Below, piece by piece: positions 6,422 to 9,018 of a DNA stretch of 9,018 bases. The notes under the pieces are model-generated. The model did no database searches. It had not been told where the DNA came from and worked only from the letters and a program-made list of their open reading frames with translations. This DNA is from Pseudomonadota bacterium (GTDB lineage: Bacteria; Pseudomonadota; Gammaproteobacteria; Burkholderiales; Thiobacillaceae): contig JAJZTV010000072.1 of assembly GCA_021847385.1 (NCBI GenBank), forward strand, positions 1 to 9,018, given 5' to 3'. Position 1 is the stretch's first letter. Each line of letters starts with the position of its first letter. The position numbers and the translations under genes are program-made.

Positions 6422-7318
6422 TTGGCTTTTTACGACATCACCCGGGACGAGATACAAGGGATCCTTACCCAACTGGAGCAAGCCCTCTCAAGCCACCAGC
6501 AATGGCATGCCGCGCTGATCCGCACCCTCGTTTGCCAACTGCCGATAAACCGGCACGACACCAGCTCCGCGGCGCATACGGAATGCCAGTTCGGCCAATG
6601 GTATTACGGCAACATACCGGGGAAACTGCACGATCACGAGGGCTTCATCGCCTTGGGCGCGGCGCATCTGCATATGCACCAGTTGGCGGCAAGACTGCTG
6701 ATCGCGGCAAAAGAGAACAACCAGATCGCCATCTTCGATTACGACAATTTCGTCAATGCCCTCGACCGGATGCGGCTTGAGATATCAGCCATAGAGCGCG
6801 AGCTGGAGGACTCGCTGTATAACCACGATTCGCTGACCGGCGCCATCAACCGGTATGGCATTTTGCCGACGCTGCGCGAGCAGCAGGCCTTGATGAAACG
6901 CGAACCCCATGAGTGCTGCGTTGTCATGGCGGACCTGGACGACTTCAAGGCCGTCAACGATCTACACGGCCATCTCGCCGGCGACCGGGTGCTGATCGCT
7001 GTGGTCCACTTTCTTATCGAACATCTCCGTCCTTACGACAAGGTATTCCGCTACGGCGGGGAAGAACTGCTGATCTTCATGCCGCATACCCAGTTGACGC
7101 CCGGCCACATCAAACTGGAGCAGCTATGTGAAGGACTGGCCGCCATGCCCATCGATATCGGCGAGAAGGAACCTGTCCACATTACCGCATCATTCGGGCT
7201 GGCACTCTTCGACCCGGCCAACCCGGTTGAAATGTCCATCGATCGTGCCGACAAGGCCATGTATGCCGCCAAGACAGCTGGAAAAAATTGTGTTCGGATA
7301 TGGGACCCGGCGATGTGA
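6422..7318 (+). CDS. dgcZ: Zinc-sensing diguanylate cyclase, CZB-GGDEF (DgcZ-like)
   Basis: Cytosolic enzyme that joins two GTP into c-di-GMP, 298 aa against about 296 for E. coli DgcZ (YdeH), with the same domain order. The N-terminal CZB zinc-binding domain has the signature CQFGQWYYG; likely zinc ligands are His25, Cys55, His82 and His86. The GGDEF domain (about 134-295) has DSLTG, MADLDDFKAVND with metal-binding Asp171, and an active GGEEL signature at 212-216. An intact RxxD inhibition site, RPYD (203-206), lies five residues before it, implying product feedback. The start is TTG: an in-frame stop at 6410-6412 rules out anything earlier, and AGGAG is 6 nt upstream. In E. coli, zinc inhibits DgcZ; the same regulation is expected here. 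The gene appears to have its own promoter. Confidence 0.93.
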   Translation: MAFYDITRDEIQGILTQLEQALSSHQQWHAALIRTLVCQLPINRHDTSSAAHTECQFGQWYYGNIPGKLHDHEGFIALGAAHLHMHQLAARLLIAAKENNQIAIFDYDNFVNALDRMRLEISAIERELEDSLYNHDSLTGAINRYGILPTLREQQALMKREPHECCVVMADLDDFKAVNDLHGHLAGDRVLIAVVHFLIEHLRPYDKVFRYGGEELLIFMPHTQLTPGHIKLEQLCEGLAAMPIDIGEKEPVHITASFGLALFDPANPVEMSIDRADKAMYAAKTAGKNCVRIWDPAM

Positions 7319-7328
7319 ATCGATCCCG

Positions 7329-7377
7329 AAAAAGGGGACGCCACCTTTTGAATTAGAGGGGTCGGTTCAGACTCGAC
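7329..7377. repeat. Possible remnant of a REP-like dispersed repeat
   Basis: Two short dyads lie side by side just after the cyclase stop: AAAAGG-N8-CCTTTT (7330-7349) and GTCG-N9-CGAC (7361-7377). The mix of a GGGGACG tract, CCTTTTGAATTAGA and GGGGTCGGTTCAGACTCGAC resembles, from memory, dispersed elements found near REP-associated Y1 transposases in proteobacteria. No transposase gene is present. The first dyad could alternatively act as a weak terminator for the cyclase gene. Only one copy exists in this window. Confidence 0.3.
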
Positions 7378-7447
7378 AGCCCGACTATAAATACCCCCCA
7401 CCACCGCCCTATCCGGACCATATCAACAACATGGCTTTCGCATTGCC

Positions 7448-7506
7448 CCACGCTGTCTACAGTGAGGGAAGACGCGGCCGCCGCACGAAGGGTGTCCACG
7501 CTGTCT
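7448..7506. repeat. 11-nt direct repeat upstream of the small exported protein gene
   Basis: CCACGCTGTCT occurs at 7448-7458 and again at 7496-7506, 48 bp apart from start to start, in the same orientation and upstream of the ATG at 7534. A TATAAA at 7386-7391 is a 5/6 -10-like match lying further upstream, with no good -35. The repeat could be a regulator site or a chance or slippage duplication. Confidence 0.4.
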
Positions 7507-7533
7507 CATCCAAATGTCCACAAGGAGTCGACG

Positions 7534-7875
7534 ATGAAAACCAAGCTATTGCCCATGGCCGGCCTGCTGCTCGGCCTTATGTTCTCTGCCGCACCGATCC
7601 TGGCCGCCGATGAGCCGATTTATGGCAGCCAACTGATGACGGCGCAGGAGCGCACCGACTACATGAACAAGATGCGCGCAACCAAGACTCAAGCAGAGCG
7701 CGACAAACTGCGCCAGGAACACCACGATGCGATGGTGGCGCGGGCCAAGGCCCAGGGCAAGACCCTGCCGGCCGAGCCACCGCCGCGCGGTAGCGGCGTG
7801 GGGCCGGGTATGGGCCCCGGCGGAGGGATGGGGCCTGATGGCGGCATGGGGCCGGGCCGCCAGCGCGGTTATTGA
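7534..7875 (+). CDS. Small exported protein with Gly/Met/Pro repeat tail
   Basis: Periplasmic or secreted protein of 113 aa with no assigned function. A signal peptide covers about residues 1-24 (KTK, then a hydrophobic run, likely cleavage after ILA). The middle, YGSQLMTAQERTDYMNKM (30-47) followed by a charged helical segment with QEHHDAM (61-67), matches a type of small proteobacterial exported protein usually annotated as hypothetical, recognised by the YG..LMT.QER pattern and EHH. The tail from about 86 is low complexity, with Met93, Met99 and Met105 in a six-residue Gly/Pro repeat. The start is fixed by AAGGAG (7522-7527), 6 nt before the ATG; an in-frame GTG at 7462 lacks such a site and would bury the signal peptide. 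Metal binding through His63, His64 and the methionines is only a guess. Confidence 0.85.
   Translation: MKTKLLPMAGLLLGLMFSAAPILAADEPIYGSQLMTAQERTDYMNKMRATKTQAERDKLRQEHHDAMVARAKAQGKTLPAEPPPRGSGVGPGMGPGGGMGPDGGMGPGRQRGY
7810..7857 (+). repeat. 18-bp coding repeats in the Gly/Met/Pro tail
   Basis: Two full units and a partial third of an 18-bp repeat encode MGPGGG, MGPDGG and MGPG. The DNA copies are imperfect but clearly related (atggg-cc patterns). Repeat number is likely to vary between strains by slippage. Confidence 0.7.
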
Positions 7876-7898
7876 CCTCACCCCACTCACTTGCGCCA

Positions 7899-7932
7899 GG
7901 GTACGCCAGGCATCTCCCGGCAGGGCGTACCC
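7899..7932 (+). terminator. Hairpin after the small exported protein gene, possible terminator
   Basis: GGGTACGCC (7899-7907) pairs perfectly with GGCGTACCC (7924-7932) across a 16-nt loop, 23 bp after the stop codon. No T-run follows (ATTCCCC), so it is not a classical intrinsic terminator. It may stabilise the 3' end or mark a Rho-dependent end. Confidence 0.4.
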
Positions 7933-8094
7933 ATTCCCCTGCACCACACTACTTAACCCTCCAGACCACCGCCAGGCCCACCCCAATCTGGGCCGGCCGA
8001 CCTCCGATCTTCCAGATAGCCATACCAATCCTTTATCGCCGTAGCCGAACGAGCTCGAGCGATTCCTGTCCAACCGGCCAGGCAGGCATCTTCT

Positions 8095-8122
8095 TTGCTT
8101 ATGTCCAGGCGAGTTCTTCAAT
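8095..8122 (+). promoter_or_regulatory. Weak candidate promoter of the PDC-like sensor gene
   Basis: TTGCTT (8095-8100) and TTCAAT (8117-8122) lie 16 nt apart, matching -35 and -10 consensus at about 3/6 and 4/6. The gene start is 23 nt downstream. The rest of the gap between 7933 and 8094 shows only one short dyad, GGCCCA-N8-TGGGCC (7975-7994), and no coding sequence. Confidence 0.25.
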
Positions 8123-8144
8123 CCCCTGATGCGCAGGTGGCGAC

Positions 8145-9018
8145 ATGAACGCTTTATGGAAAGACAGTATCTATCTGCAGCGGGAACAGCTCGCGCGCAT
8201 GCTGCATGAGCCGCTGGCCCGCCTGGCCGGCCGCTGCACCGAAGCCTGGCCCGACCGCGCGCGGCTGAATGCGGTGCTTGCCCAGGGCTTCGACGACATC
8301 CCGCATTGCACCTTCCTGTACTGCCTGGGCACCGATGGTAGCCAGATCTGCGACAACATTGCGAACGACGGCATCGTGTCCGGACATTTCGGTCGCGACC
8401 GCTCCCAACGCCCCTACATGAAAGAGGCGGTGCCGGCCTGGGGCTTCCTGCTCTCGGATGCCTACATCAGCCAGCTTTCGCGCCGGCCATCGCTCACGGC
8501 CTTACAGCTTGTGCGTTCGGATGCACTGACATGGGGCTATCTCGGCGCCGATTTCGATCTGCGCAACTTGCCGGTCACCGCAGAACTCTACGAAGAACCC
8601 GGTTATTGGCGCCAGGTAAAAGGCGATCCGTCGATACGCAGCAATGTCTTTCAACAGTGCCGGGTGGACAGCCCGATGGATGGCAACCTGGAGCAGGCCT
8701 TGTCCATTCTGGAAGAGTTGCTGACGGATCGGGGGGTGTTTCAGTGCCAGATCCATTTCTCCAGCAGCCAGGCCACCATCTGGACCGTGGATGACCCGTT
8801 CCGCTATCGCATCCTCGACCATGAGGCTTTGAGCGATCCGGACATCTGCCTGGTCTACCCGCGCCGCCCCTACCCGAGCCATGCGGCGATAGCGCAGGGT
8901 GACAACAAGCGGATTCTCGGCACCCTGCGGGCCCTGCGCCTCACCGACCCGACCTTTTATCTGCGCCTGGCCTCGATCAATCTGTTCAACGGCATGGTCA
9001 GCCTGACCTTCTCCTGCG
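8145..9018 (+). CDS. PDC/Cache-like sensor domain protein (3' end cut by window edge)
   Basis: 291 codons are visible and the frame is still open at the right edge. The N-terminal half (about 40-140) reads as a PDC/Cache-type sensor domain. FLYCLGTDGSQICDNI is followed by HFGRDRSQRPYMKEA (81-95), whose DRSQRPY core is typical of the ligand pocket entrance in such domains, then a strand-rich stretch ending LTWGYLGADFDLRNLP. The second half (about 145-291) has no motif I recognise. Unusually for this fold there is no N-terminal signal or membrane helix, so the visible part looks cytoplasmic. The ATG has a moderate AGGTGG 4 nt upstream. What follows the edge (for example an output domain) is not known. 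Family call is by motif; ligand and role are unknown. Confidence 0.7.
   Translation, partial: MNALWKDSIYLQREQLARMLHEPLARLAGRCTEAWPDRARLNAVLAQGFDDIPHCTFLYCLGTDGSQICDNIANDGIVSGHFGRDRSQRPYMKEAVPAWGFLLSDAYISQLSRRPSLTALQLVRSDALTWGYLGADFDLRNLPVTAELYEEPGYWRQVKGDPSIRSNVFQQCRVDSPMDGNLEQALSILEELLTDRGVFQCQIHFSSSQATIWTVDDPFRYRILDHEALSDPDICLVYPRRPYPSHAAIAQGDNKRILGTLRALRLTDPTFYLRLASINLFNGMVSLTFSC

Noticed and set aside
7462..7533. GTG start giving a 24-residue extension of the small exported protein
   Set aside because: No ribosome-binding site at the GTG, and the extension would place a signal peptide internally; AAGGAG is ideally placed for the ATG at 7534.

Overview
The window looks like chromosomal DNA of a GC-rich betaproteobacterium (Nitrosomonadales, Thiobacillaceae or Rhodocyclales type). 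This rests on the codon usage, on c-type cytochromes beside a heavy-metal-type two-component system, and on a DgcZ-like cyclase. The genus cannot be fixed from the sequence. No mobile-element gene, rRNA, tRNA or CRISPR array was found.

Layout. Positions 1-1637 (minus strand) hold an OmpR-family response regulator and its sensor kinase, overlapping by 14 bp; the kinase runs off the left edge. A 209-bp divergent intergenic region separates them from a plus-strand pair at 1847-3580. The first gene of the pair encodes a monoheme cytochrome fused to an outer-membrane beta-barrel, resembling the iron-oxidising Cyc2 proteins. The second encodes a small class I cytochrome c. A strong bidirectional terminator (3595-3627) closes this pair and the convergent DUF1015 gene (3655-4893, minus). 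Reading right from there are a YihY/BrkB-type membrane protein with a C-terminal cyclic-nucleotide-binding domain (4993-6270), a zinc-sensing diguanylate cyclase of the DgcZ type (6422-7318, TTG start), a small exported protein with a Gly/Met/Pro repeat tail (7534-7875), and the start of a protein with a PDC/Cache-like sensor region (8145 to the right edge).

Most notable point. The divergent region between regulator and porin-cytochrome carries two head-to-head copies of the same arrangement: CTTAC-N6-GTAA, then exactly 23 nt, then TAAACT. One copy points to the regulator and the other to the cytochrome operon. This suggests that the two-component system controls both itself and an outer-membrane electron-transfer module (surface porin-cytochrome plus periplasmic cytochrome c). 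The electron donor or acceptor is unknown; Fe(II) is a hypothesis drawn from the Cyc2 resemblance.

The right half is a loose group of signalling genes: a cyclic-nucleotide receptor fused to a membrane domain, a c-di-GMP synthase and a PDC-like sensor. Each appears to have its own leader, so they are probably not one operon.
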